Source of the DNA: Butyrivibrio fibrisolvens
Lineage (GTDB): Bacteria; Bacillota; Clostridia; Lachnospirales; Lachnospiraceae
NCBI RefSeq assembly: GCF_023206215.1
Contig: NZ_CP065800.1
Location: forward strand, 3,162,001 to 3,226,000
Direction: 5' to 3'
DNA length: 64,000 bases
Shown here: in pieces, positions 7,808 through 16,526 of the stretch
How the letters are laid out: each line of letters opens with the position of its first letter
Numbering within the stretch: position 1 is the stretch's first letter
Made by a program: the position numbers and the translations under genes
The notes under the pieces: model-generated
The model's input: only the letters and a program-made list of their open reading frames with translations
Told to the model about the DNA's origin: nothing
Databases searched by the model: none

Positions 7808-9448
7808 TCAGTCGTCCTGCTCGTCTTCTTCAGTTGTCTGATATACAGTTCTCTTACGAGCCATCTCATCGCTTTCAAGATATTCATCGTAAGTTGTAAC
7901 CTTATCGATAAGTGATCCATCAGGAAGGAATTCCATGATTCTGTTGGCTGTAGTCTGTACAACCTGGTGGTCACGGCAAGCGAAGAGCTCAACGCCCTTG
8001 AACTTGATCATACCTTCGTTAAGTGCTGTGATGGACTCCATATCAAGGTGGTTAGTAGGCTCATCAAAAAGAAGGACATTAGCACCGGAGATCATCATCT
8101 TGGAAAGAAGGCATCTAACCTTCTCACCACCGGAGAGAACCTTAACCTTCTTGACACCGTCTTCACCTGCAAAGAGCATACGTCCAAGATATCCTCTTAC
8201 GTATGTAGCATCCTTGATCTCAGAATACTGTGTAAGCCAGTCAGCGATTGTATAATCGTTGTCGAATTCCTTGGTATTGTCCTTAGGGAAATAAGCCTGG
8301 GATGTTGTTACGCCCCACTTATATGTACCTTCATCAGGTTCGATCTCGCCCATAAGGATCTGGAAGAGAGTTGTCTTGGCAAGCTCTGTTCCGCCTACAA
8401 ATGCAACCTTGTCATCATGATGTATTACGAATGATACATCGTCGATAACCTTAACTCCGTTGATAGTCTTGGAAAGGTGCTCAACTGTAAGAACTTCGTT
8501 ACCGATCTCACGATTAGGTCTAAAGTCAATATAAGGATACTTACGGCTTGAAGGTCTGATATCGTCAAGCTCGATCTTCTCAAGGGCTCTCTTTCTTGAT
8601 GTAGCCTGCTTGGACTTAGACGCATTAGCAGAGAATCTTGCTATGAATTCCTTGAGCTCTTTGATCTGCTCTTCCTTCTTCTTGTTAGCTTCCTTCATCT
8701 GGCGGATCATGAGCTGTGAAGACTCATACCAGAAGTCATAGTTACCTGCATAGAGCTGGATCTTGCCATAGTCGATATCTGCGATATATGTGCAGACCTT
8801 ATTAAGGAAGTAACGGTCATGGGATACAACAATGACTGTGTTCTCAAAGTTTATAAGGAACTCTTCAAGCCAAGCGATAGCATCCAGATCAAGGTGGTTG
8901 GTAGGCTCATCCAAAAGAAGGATATCAGGATTACCAAAAAGAGCTCTTGCAAGGAGAACCTTAACCTTCTGTGCACCATTAAGTTCCTTCATAAGCTTAG
9001 TATGAAGCTCAGTCTCGATTCCAAGACCATTAAGAAGGGATTCTGCATTAGCTTCTGCTTCCCATCCGTCCATTTCTGCGAACTCAGCTTCAAGCTCTGA
9101 AGCCTTGATACCATCTTCATCTGTGAAGTCTTCCTTGGCGTAGATGGCATCTTTCTCCTCCATTACCTCAAGGAGACGAGCATTACCGCCAATTACAGTG
9201 TTAAGAACCTGATTGTCATCATACTTGAACTGATCCTGTTCAAGGAATGAAAGACGCTGACCGGGTGTCATAGAGACCTCACCGTTAGTGGTCTCGATCT
9301 TGCCTGAAAGGATCTTAAGGAAGGTTGACTTACCTGCACCATTAGCTCCGATGATACCGTAGCAGTTACCCTCTGTGAACTTGATGTTAACATCTTCGAA
9401 AAGAGCCTTCTTGCCGACTCTAAGTGTTACTCCATTTGCCTGAATCAT
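7808..9448 (-). CDS. ABC-F family ATPase (YbiT-like) with one degenerate nucleotide site
   Basis: A 546-residue soluble protein with two ABC domains and no membrane segments, the architecture of ABC-F ribosome-associated ATPases. Domain 1 has a normal Walker A (GANGAGKST, about residue 36) and LLLDEPTNHLD, but its signature is LNGAQ instead of LSGGQ. Domain 2 has a normal signature (LSGGEK, about residue 436) and LLFDEPTNHLD, but its Walker A reads GGTELAKTT (about residue 353), and the H-loop region reads CRDHQ. In ABC dimers Walker A of one half pairs with the signature of the other, so both defects fall in the same composite site. ABC-F proteins act on ribosomes or confer antibiotic protection; which applies here is unknown. 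The start has GAGG eight bases upstream. Confidence 0.88.
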   Translation of the reverse strand: MIQANGVTLRVGKKALFEDVNIKFTEGNCYGIIGANGAGKSTFLKILSGKIETTNGEVSMTPGQRLSFLEQDQFKYDDNQVLNTVIGGNARLLEVMEEKDAIYAKEDFTDEDGIKASELEAEFAEMDGWEAEANAESLLNGLGIETELHTKLMKELNGAQKVKVLLARALFGNPDILLLDEPTNHLDLDAIAWLEEFLINFENTVIVVSHDRYFLNKVCTYIADIDYGKIQLYAGNYDFWYESSQLMIRQMKEANKKKEEQIKELKEFIARFSANASKSKQATSRKRALEKIELDDIRPSSRKYPYIDFRPNREIGNEVLTVEHLSKTINGVKVIDDVSFVIHHDDKVAFVGGTELAKTTLFQILMGEIEPDEGTYKWGVTTSQAYFPKDNTKEFDNDYTIADWLTQYSEIKDATYVRGYLGRMLFAGEDGVKKVKVLSGGEKVRCLLSKMMISGANVLLFDEPTNHLDMESITALNEGMIKFKGVELFACRDHQVVQTTANRIMEFLPDGSLIDKVTTYDEYLESDEMARKRTVYQTTEEDEQDD

Positions 9449-9609
9449 AATTTACCTCATAGATATCTAATAGATATGATATACGAACTATAAGAAGCAA
9501 TAATGCGTTTTGATAGTTCTATAAAAATAATATTAAAAAATTGCACCATTTCGTATTGTACACAAAAAAGGGCACTGTGTAAAGCATAGTAAACAACTTG
9601 CCTGTTTTG

Positions 9610-10455
9610 TCAGTTTAAAGATTCCTTGATCTTCTCAAGTGCTGTCTCAGGTACAAAGAGCTTGCCATATCCTACTGCAAGGTCTATATCCTGCTTGTTG
9701 GCGCCATGAAAATCAGATCCTCCGCTTATAAGAAGGTCATAATCCTTCGCAATCTCCATTATCTGGCGCTCATCAGAAGCTGTATAAGTAGTATAGATCG
9801 CTTCTATACCTTTAAGTCCAGCTTCCTTCAGCTCTCCAACAAGTTTTCTAAGCCTTGCATCAGACATTCCGTAAAGGATTGGATGAGCGAGGATCGGAAC
9901 GCCGCCTGCATCAAGGACCATCTTAACAGCCATATCGGGAGTGATCTTCTCTCTTGGAACAAAACACTCGCAGTTATCTCCTATATATCTGTCAAAAGCT
10001 TCCTGTCTTGATTTGATATAGCCCTTTTCAAGCATATATGCTGCATAATGAGCTCTTGTAATAACAGAATCAGGAAACGCAGCCTGAAGATCATCAAAAT
10101 CCATAGGTACGCCGTGCTCAGTCAAAAGTCTGCACATCTTCCTGTTACGGGATACCCTAGAATCTACAAACTCCTGAAGTCTTCTCTGGATCTCAGGGTC
10201 ATCATAATGCATGTACAGACCGACTATATGGATATCTTTTCCTTCATAATCAGTACTAAACTCAATTCCGGGGATAACTTCAAGATCGTCATATCTCCTA
10301 CCCGCTTCCATAGCCTCTGCAAGACCCTTAGTAGTATCATGATCAGTAAGAGCTATAGCAGCAAGGCCTTTTTCATGAGCATAATCTATAAGCTGCGTGG
10401 GAGTATAGGTTCCGTCTGATGCAGTTGAATGTGTATGTAAATCTACAGGTCTCAT
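9610..10455 (-). CDS. PHP-domain phosphoesterase (YciV/RNase AM-like)
   Basis: A 281-residue metal-dependent phosphoesterase. The N-terminus has the PHP motif DLHTHSTASDGT (residues 5-16), then ALTDHDT near 36-42, PGIEFSTDYEGKDIHIVGL, and a late SGGSDFHG near residue 245, giving the usual set of His/Asp metal ligands. Family members hydrolyse 3',5'-nucleoside bisphosphates or trim RNA 5' ends. GAGG lies 11 bases upstream of the ATG. It is divergently transcribed from the HAD gene and appears to be a single-gene unit. Confidence 0.85.
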   Translation of the reverse strand: MRPVDLHTHSTASDGTYTPTQLIDYAHEKGLAAIALTDHDTTKGLAEAMEAGRRYDDLEVIPGIEFSTDYEGKDIHIVGLYMHYDDPEIQRRLQEFVDSRVSRNRKMCRLLTEHGVPMDFDDLQAAFPDSVITRAHYAAYMLEKGYIKSRQEAFDRYIGDNCECFVPREKITPDMAVKMVLDAGGVPILAHPILYGMSDARLRKLVGELKEAGLKGIEAIYTTYTASDERQIMEIAKDYDLLISGGSDFHGANKQDIDLAVGYGKLFVPETALEKIKESLN

Positions 10456-10563
10456 AATTATATTTTCCTCATCTTTCTATAACCAATTCCGTTATTTCCG
10501 TTTTTTCATGTTCAAATCCAATTAACACGTCTATCAGTATAACACATGATTCTTTTAAAGAGA

Positions 10564-10592
10564 TTGACTAAATCCGCATTTAAGTTCATTAT
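10564..10592 (+). promoter_or_regulatory. Promoter that would give a leaderless HAD transcript
   Basis: TTGACT (10564-10569), 17-base spacer, CATTAT (10587-10592). The expected start of transcription, about seven bases further on, coincides with the ATG at 10600, and there is no Shine-Dalgarno sequence in between. Confidence 0.45.
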
Positions 10593-10599
10593 GTTAACC

Positions 10600-11409
10600 A
10601 TGAGTAAAAAAATATTTTTCTTTGACCTTGATGGTACATTATTAAACAGTAAAAAAGAGATCACATCAAAAACAATGGAGGCGCTAAAGCGTTTTACAGA
10701 TGCCGGCAATCACTTTGCCATAAGTACAGGACGTGCCATAGATTCTGCCATGGATGTACAAAAGGAACTGGGGCTCTTTTTCCCGGGAACATTCCTTGTA
10801 GGTTACAATGGCGGGCAGATCTATGACTGCGATAATAAAGAGCTGGTTTACAGAGCGCAGATTCCTTTGGATCTTGTGAAAAAGTGTTTTGATCTGGCTA
10901 AAGAGCATAATATTCACATCCATACCTACAATGATGATCACATCCTGACACCGGATGACGGCGAATGCATAGACTATTATAGAAGAGTTATAAAAACTCC
11001 TTACATTGTTACAGACGATGTTACTAAAGAGCTCGAATATGGTCCGTCCAAGTGCATTGCCATAGAGCTTCATGATCATGAAAAGATGGAGAGATTCAGA
11101 GAAGAAGTCTTAAAGATAGCACCAGATAAGCTTTCTGTCATGTATTCAAATCCCTACTATCTTGAGATCTTCCCTAGTGAAGCCGGTAAGGGTTCTGCAG
11201 TAGTTCGTCTGTGCGACTATCTTGATATACCTATTGAAAACTCTTTTGCTGCAGGAGATGAACAGAATGATATCAGTATGATCAAAGCTGCAGGCACAGG
11301 CATCGCTATGCTCAATGCTACTGATATGGTCAAGGATAATGCTGATGTTATCACAGAATCAGACAATGATCATGACGGCCTTGCTCCTTTTATTGAAAAG
11401 GCTATCTGA
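10600..11409 (+). CDS. Cof-type HAD hydrolase
   Basis: A 269-residue haloacid-dehalogenase phosphatase of the Cof/YidA subfamily. Motif I is FFDLDGTLLN (nucleophile Asp at residue 9), motif II STGRA near residue 43, and motif IV AAGDEQNDISMIKAAG near residue 225; the large cap between motifs II and III fits type IIB. Such enzymes dephosphorylate sugar phosphates, FMN or PLP. It is one of the few plus-strand genes. The ATG at 10600 fits homologues; upstream in-frame ATGs at 10591 and 10546 would lie in the promoter. No ribosome site is visible before any of them. Confidence 0.85.
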   Translation: MSKKIFFFDLDGTLLNSKKEITSKTMEALKRFTDAGNHFAISTGRAIDSAMDVQKELGLFFPGTFLVGYNGGQIYDCDNKELVYRAQIPLDLVKKCFDLAKEHNIHIHTYNDDHILTPDDGECIDYYRRVIKTPYIVTDDVTKELEYGPSKCIAIELHDHEKMERFREEVLKIAPDKLSVMYSNPYYLEIFPSEAGKGSAVVRLCDYLDIPIENSFAAGDEQNDISMIKAAGTGIAMLNATDMVKDNADVITESDNDHDGLAPFIEKAI

Positions 11410-11430
11410 TTGTTATAAGTCTTAAAGCAA

Positions 11431-11464
11431 AAACCGCAGCGGAGCAATCAGCACGCTGCGGTTT
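11431..11464 (+). terminator. Terminator of the HAD gene
   Basis: Perfect 11-base arms AAACCGCAGCG/CGCTGCGGTTT with a 12-base loop, 21 bases past the stop; the A-run before and T-run after make it usable from both sides. Confidence 0.8.
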
Positions 11465-11541
11465 ATCTGTTTCATAATCTGCCGGACAGGTTATAGATCT
11501 TACCATATCCGGGTATAGGATAATCTCCCTCAAAAGAAAAC

Positions 11542-11796
11542 TTATCCTTCTACGATGAGAAAACGACCGTCTCCTATATCGAAAACCTCAGAAGCTTCCA
11601 TGATACTGTCTGCATCAAAGTCTACACCCGCGTCTTCGAAGTATTCGATAACTTCATCAACAGACTCGACTACTACAGCGCAGCAGTCCTCAAGGAAAGC
11701 TTCTGCTTCTTCACGGGAAGATGCTACATCTTCAGGAAAAAGCTGTCCCTGATTCTCAATAAAATAATCCAGTACGTCATCATCAAAATCATGCAT
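11542..11796 (-). CDS. Small acidic protein of unknown function
   Basis: An 84-residue, strongly acidic protein (MHDFDDDVLDYF near the start, FEDAGVDFDADS in the middle, ending GRFLIVEG). It has no membrane segment or Cys cluster. Support that it is real: AAAGGAG six bases before the ATG, and its position between maf and a terminator in the same direction. It could be a downstream member of the ppk-maf unit. I recognise no family. Confidence 0.65.
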   Translation of the reverse strand: MHDFDDDVLDYFIENQGQLFPEDVASSREEAEAFLEDCCAVVVESVDEVIEYFEDAGVDFDADSIMEASEVFDIGDGRFLIVEG

Positions 11797-11842
11797 AGTC
11801 TACTCCTTTCGGGCATCAGATCGCCCCTGATTATGCACAACA

Positions 11843-12547
11843 TTACACTAAATTGTAATTCATAAGTGCCTGATAAAGTCTGGCGATCGGAAGTCCGACT
11901 ACATTATTGTAATCTCCGTGTATACCTTTTACATACACTCCGAACATACCTTGTATTCCATAAGCGCCGGCCTTATCATAAGGCTCATCTGTTGAGATAT
12001 AGCCTTCAATCTGTTCATCCGTCATAGGATATACAAAAACTAGCGTTTCTTCTGCAAAGACAAGAGAATGAACTTTGTCATCCTGCTTCCACAAAACTGT
12101 GACTCCGGTATATACTTCATGCTTATCGCCTTGAATACCGGATATCATATTACGTGCATCATCTTTATCTTTGGGTTTACCAAGTATCTTCTGCTTATAT
12201 GATACAACGGTATCAGCGCCTATTACAACAGGACTTTGAATATCTCCTTCCGAAAAATTCCCAAACTTATCGGATGATTTTTTGTCAAAATTGCCATTTA
12301 CAGAAAGCTCTTGCAGTATTTTATCACTTAAAAATATGATTTCATCTCGCTTCACCTTGCTGCCGGTCTCTTTTGCAAAGATTTCTGCTGCCTTCTGAAA
12401 AGAAAGTTCTTTGACTACCTCCTGGGGTATATTACTTGTTATTATTTCTTCACCTGTAGCAGGTTTTACCTCAAACGAAAGGCCTGCCTGCTGCATTAGT
12501 TCCCTTCTTCTGGGGCTTCCTGATGCTAAAACTATTTTTGTTGCCAT
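11843..12547 (-). CDS. maf: Maf-like nucleoside triphosphate pyrophosphatase with an insertion
   Basis: Maf proteins hydrolyse non-canonical or specific NTPs to NMP and pyrophosphate. The N-terminus LASGSPRRRELMQQAG, the central VIGADTVV and the C-terminal DEPYDKAGAYGIQG and GDYNNVVGLP are all present. The protein has 234 residues, against about 190-200 for usual Maf proteins: roughly 35 extra residues (rich in Lys, Asp, Ser and Phe) sit between the QKAAEIFAKE helix and VVIGADTVV, at about residues 60-105. The insertion lies in a loop and leaves the motifs intact. The gene follows ppk by 31 bases and is probably co-transcribed. Confidence 0.9.
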   Translation of the reverse strand: MATKIVLASGSPRRRELMQQAGLSFEVKPATGEEIITSNIPQEVVKELSFQKAAEIFAKETGSKVKRDEIIFLSDKILQELSVNGNFDKKSSDKFGNFSEGDIQSPVVIGADTVVSYKQKILGKPKDKDDARNMISGIQGDKHEVYTGVTVLWKQDDKVHSLVFAEETLVFVYPMTDEQIEGYISTDEPYDKAGAYGIQGMFGVYVKGIHGDYNNVVGLPIARLYQALMNYNLV

Positions 12548-12578
12548 TAAATCAACTATCTCTTTCTATTTTTTCCTG

Positions 12579-14777
12579 TCAGCTAAGCTTAGGACTTCTC
12601 TCGGGTGTAAAAACTCTTGAATCTCGAACATCCCCCATTGCCTGACTTGCATACTCATATGCTTCCTTACCAAATACAAGCTGTGAATTAAGGGCTTCCT
12701 TGCCTCTCTTGTCTATCTTAACATATTCACCGTCTTCATTCATTATGCTGGCTTTTAGTGTATCACGAAGCTCCACATCAAGGATATGCCATATCTTCTT
12801 TTGAAGATCAGGATCTTCTACCGGGAAGAGTATCTCTACTCTTCTTTCAAGGTTTCTTGGCATCCAGTCGGCACTTGAGCAATAATATTCAGGCTTTCCG
12901 GCGTTTTCAAAATAAAAGATGCGGCTATGCTCCAGATAATTGCCAACTATGGATCTTACTGTAATATTCTCTGATACGCCTTTGATTCCGGTACGAAGGC
13001 AACATATTCCTCTTACTATAAGGTCTATTCTAACACCTGCGCTGCTGGCTTTATAAAGGGCTGCTATTACATCCTTGTGACAGATGGAATTCATCTTGGC
13101 TATGATCCTTGCAGGTTCTCCCTTTTTTGCATTTTCAGTTTCTCTTTCGATCATGTAAAGTATACGGTCCTTGAGCCATAAAGGAGCTATCGACAGACGG
13201 TTCCAGGCAAGAGGTTCACTATATCCTGACAGCATATTAAATACCGCTGTTGCATCTTCACCATAAGAATCCTTACAGGTGAACATGCCTACGTCTGTAT
13301 ACTGACGGGCTGTCGAATCATTATAGTTACCTGTTGCAAGATGAACATAACGTCTTATGCCGTCATCTTCTCTTCTGACCACAAGTGTTATCTTACAGTG
13401 AGTCTTAAGTCCCACTAGTCCGTAGATAACGTGACATCCTGCCTGCTCCAGCATCTTGGCCCACACGATGTTATTTTCCTCATCAAAACGGGCCTTAAGT
13501 TCTACCAGAACTGTTACCTGTTTGCCATTGTCTGCTGCCTTGGCAAGGGCTGCGATAATAGGCGAATTGCCGCTGACACGGTAAAGTGTCTGCTTGATGG
13601 CAAGGACTTTAGGATCCTGCGCTGCATCTGATATAAACCTTACAACCGGGTCGAAGGTCTGATATGGATGATGCATCAGTATATCTTTTTTCCTGATGGA
13701 GGCAAATATATTCTCATCGCTTCTAAACTCAGGTACAGGCTGAGGTTCACGGTAGCTGTGTTCCTTGAACTTATCAAAGCCCTGTATCTTGTATATCTTC
13801 ATAAGGAAGGTGAGATCGAGCGGTCCGTCTATATTATAGATCTCATTTTCTGTTACATGCATTTCTGCAACTATAAGGTCCATAAGGCGCTTGTCGATCT
13901 TCTTGTCAACTTCAAGTCTTATTGCTTCGCCCCACTGGCGCTGCTTGACCTGTTTCTCTATCTCTTTAAGAAGATCTTCTGCCTCATCCTCATCTATGGA
14001 CAAGTCGGCATTTCTCTCAACTCTGAAAGTATATGCACATTCTATATTGTAATTTAGAAACAGCATATCCATATTTCTAAGGATGATCTGCTCAAGAAGA
14101 ATAACTCTGTGCTCATCCTTATCGCCTATAGGAAGTTCAAGGATTCGCGGAAGGACATCCGGAACCTGAACAAGGGCAAAGTCATATGCTTTCTTGGCAG
14201 CTTTTTTGCCTTCAGAGTTCTTGCCTTCATCCATGTGACGGTATTCCTGCTTCTTGGCTTTAATCAAAGCTCCTATGTTAAGAGACTTGTTCCTTATAAG
14301 AGGAAAAGGTCTTGAGGAGTCAACTGCCATTGGGGTCAGAACAGGATATACGAACTCTCTAAAATACCTGTCTGCATACTCGCACTCTTTGTCTGTCATC
14401 TCAGTGTGACTTCTTAGGATAAAGAGTTTGTTTTCTTCAAGTAAAGGTGTCAGCATCCTGTTAAGAGTATCATACTGAAGGTCTACAAATTCATGAAGCG
14501 CTTCTGATACCCGTTCAAGCTGTTTGGTTGCAGACAAGCCTGCTATATCAGGCTTGGTATAGCCTGCGTGGATCATATCCTTTAAAGATGCTACTCTGAC
14601 CATGAAAAATTCATCAAGGTTAGAAGCTGTGATCGACAGGAATTTTAATCTTTCGAATAATGGTGTATTCTTGTCTCTTGCTTCATTCAAGCACCTTTTG
14701 TTGAACTGGATCCATGAAAGTTCCCTGTTTATATAATATTTAGAGTCTTCAAAATCTATTTTGGATGAAGATGCCAT
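12579..14777 (-). CDS. ppk1: Polyphosphate kinase 1
   Basis: Ppk1 polymerises the gamma phosphate of ATP into polyphosphate and can run in reverse. The 732-residue product has all four regions: N-terminal DSKYYINRELSWIQFN, head domain, and the two phospholipase-D-like C-terminal domains with HHPYQTFDPVV, the QTLYRVSGNSPI ATP-binding loop and RRYVHLATGNYN, which carries the His phosphorylated during catalysis. GGAGA lies eight bases upstream of the ATG. Between the N-terminal domains is a short Lys/Glu-rich insertion (about residue 180). Its upstream neighbour is a Ppx/GppA-type exopolyphosphatase, so synthesis and breakdown genes are adjacent. Confidence 0.95.
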   Translation of the reverse strand: MASSSKIDFEDSKYYINRELSWIQFNKRCLNEARDKNTPLFERLKFLSITASNLDEFFMVRVASLKDMIHAGYTKPDIAGLSATKQLERVSEALHEFVDLQYDTLNRMLTPLLEENKLFILRSHTEMTDKECEYADRYFREFVYPVLTPMAVDSSRPFPLIRNKSLNIGALIKAKKQEYRHMDEGKNSEGKKAAKKAYDFALVQVPDVLPRILELPIGDKDEHRVILLEQIILRNMDMLFLNYNIECAYTFRVERNADLSIDEDEAEDLLKEIEKQVKQRQWGEAIRLEVDKKIDKRLMDLIVAEMHVTENEIYNIDGPLDLTFLMKIYKIQGFDKFKEHSYREPQPVPEFRSDENIFASIRKKDILMHHPYQTFDPVVRFISDAAQDPKVLAIKQTLYRVSGNSPIIAALAKAADNGKQVTVLVELKARFDEENNIVWAKMLEQAGCHVIYGLVGLKTHCKITLVVRREDDGIRRYVHLATGNYNDSTARQYTDVGMFTCKDSYGEDATAVFNMLSGYSEPLAWNRLSIAPLWLKDRILYMIERETENAKKGEPARIIAKMNSICHKDVIAALYKASSAGVRIDLIVRGICCLRTGIKGVSENITVRSIVGNYLEHSRIFYFENAGKPEYYCSSADWMPRNLERRVEILFPVEDPDLQKKIWHILDVELRDTLKASIMNEDGEYVKIDKRGKEALNSQLVFGKEAYEYASQAMGDVRDSRVFTPERSPKLS

Positions 14778-14910
14778 ATGACGGTCTCCTTTTTGATAAT
14801 GAAGTATTATTTAAAAAATAAATAATAAATAATCAGTAATCTTATAGATATATATGTATTTTGGAACCTGATAGTTACAAGCTCGTAAAAAGCAAACTTA
14901 AGGAACTATA

Positions 14911-16455
14911 CTAAAATAGTCTCTTCTGTCTGATCACAGGCTTTACTCCGAATATCTCTTCAAAGAAAGAGGCTCTGTTGTTGATAAGACCCTTTTCTAT
15001 TGTAATATCAGAAGTCGTATCCAACAGGATCTGTACTTCATCGTCTTTGACAGTAACCGATACGTCCTTGAACTTATGATTGTGTGTTCTGTCGAGGGCA
15101 TTGGCAACTCTTAGAATCGCTGTGAGCTTGGCTATAGTCAGATAATCTTTTCTGGTAAGCCCCTTGTAACAGTCAGGCGAATCATCAAAGTATAAAAAAT
15201 CTTCATGATTGAATCTTACTACATTGGCCACTATAGAGCGCTCTCTGTGGGAGAGGCCTATGATCTCCGTTGACATTATTATGTTATAGCAGCAAAAGCC
15301 CATGTTCATAAGGCTTATATACTTGCCACAATCATGTAGTATAGTAGACAATTCCAAAAGGAGTCTTTCTCTATGCCCTAGTCCATGAAGTTTTTTGGTC
15401 TTGTCAAATATAGGAAGTGCGATGGATTCAAGAGTCCTTGCCCTTGATTTACTTCCGCCGTAGCGCTTGGCTATAGACATTCCGCAGGCTATGATATCGG
15501 CTTCAAAGTCATGAATTGGTGTTATATACTTTTTCTTTTCTGCATATTCATATGCTATACCATCACACAGAGTGACGCCGGGTGCCCAGAGAAGCTGTGA
15601 CATAAGGGCTACAGTTATCCTTTTAACAAGGATTCCGGATATATAAGCAAGTGTTACATATTCAGTTGATATACTTAACTCTTTGGCAATATAGTCATTG
15701 GACATCCTTGAAAATCTTTCAAGCATCTTATCAAAGTCAGAGCTTGTGATAAAACCCTTGTCATAACCAGGTGATGATATCTTCTGAAAAACAGGAGACA
15801 TGTAATCGTCTATTATAACCAGATTCTTGTAGGTTCTGTCATTTAGATAGAATTTGGACAAAACATGAAGCTGTGAATCCACCAGTTCTGCAATAAGTTC
15901 AGGGTACCTGTCCTTACCTTCCGCAAGGTGCTCAAGTGTCTGGCGAAGGCGAAGTACACCAAGCTTCATATTCTGAGTTGTTACAAGTTTATCCTTATCA
16001 AAAAGAGATACCTGAATAGAACCTCCACCTATATCTATGATAGCAGTGGGTTCTTCAATAAGTTCTGTGAATTTGGTGGACTGAAGCGCTATTGATTTGT
16101 AATCAAGGAATCTTTGTTCTGAATTGGACAGAATATCAACCTTGATCCCGGTCCTTTGCTCTAGCTGGGCGCAGACTATGTTGATATTGTGAGTCTCTCT
16201 AAGAGCACTGGTTCCATAAGCCTGTACGTTTGTAACACCGTAGCTTTTCATGATCTCAGAGAACTCTTTTAATACTCTTGTAAGCTCCAGCATATGTCTG
16301 CTTGAAATAGTCCCCGTTGCATAAGTCTCCGATCCAAGATCTATGCGGTGTCTGATATGATCGAGACATTTCAGCCCGTTTTTTCTTGAGATTTCGAAGA
16401 TCTTCATTGTAAGTTCATATGATCCTACATGAACTGCTGCAAAAGTATCACTCAT
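14911..16455 (-). CDS. Ppx/GppA-type phosphatase with C-terminal HD domain
   Basis: A 514-residue protein. The N-terminal ASKHA fold has phosphate-loop 1 near the start (AAVHVGSYELTMKIFE), TSALRETHN near residue 110 and IIDIGGGSIQVSLFD near residue 155; the C-terminal half has an HD-type phosphohydrolase core with ILHDCGKY near residue 350. This two-part layout matches exopolyphosphatase/pppGpp phosphohydrolases. The usual GEEEAR catalytic segment is replaced by SNSEQRF, so activity is not certain. The ATG at 16455 has AAAGGA upstream; earlier in-frame codons lie inside the DUF815 gene. Being next to ppk1 supports a polyphosphate role. Confidence 0.82.
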   Translation of the reverse strand: MSDTFAAVHVGSYELTMKIFEISRKNGLKCLDHIRHRIDLGSETYATGTISSRHMLELTRVLKEFSEIMKSYGVTNVQAYGTSALRETHNINIVCAQLEQRTGIKVDILSNSEQRFLDYKSIALQSTKFTELIEEPTAIIDIGGGSIQVSLFDKDKLVTTQNMKLGVLRLRQTLEHLAEGKDRYPELIAELVDSQLHVLSKFYLNDRTYKNLVIIDDYMSPVFQKISSPGYDKGFITSSDFDKMLERFSRMSNDYIAKELSISTEYVTLAYISGILVKRITVALMSQLLWAPGVTLCDGIAYEYAEKKKYITPIHDFEADIIACGMSIAKRYGGSKSRARTLESIALPIFDKTKKLHGLGHRERLLLELSTILHDCGKYISLMNMGFCCYNIIMSTEIIGLSHRERSIVANVVRFNHEDFLYFDDSPDCYKGLTRKDYLTIAKLTAILRVANALDRTHNHKFKDVSVTVKDDEVQILLDTTSDITIEKGLINNRASFFEEIFGVKPVIRQKRLF

Positions 16456-16526
16456 ACAAATCCTTTCATTATAAAAAGAATTTACTGCATGTTTAAAAAA
16501 GTTCTTTTGAAGCTCAAGTTTCAAGG

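Noticed and set aside
7750..7992. Upstream extension of the small zinc-ribbon protein
   Set aside because: It lies within the conserved end of the ABC-F gene in another frame and through a terminator hairpin.
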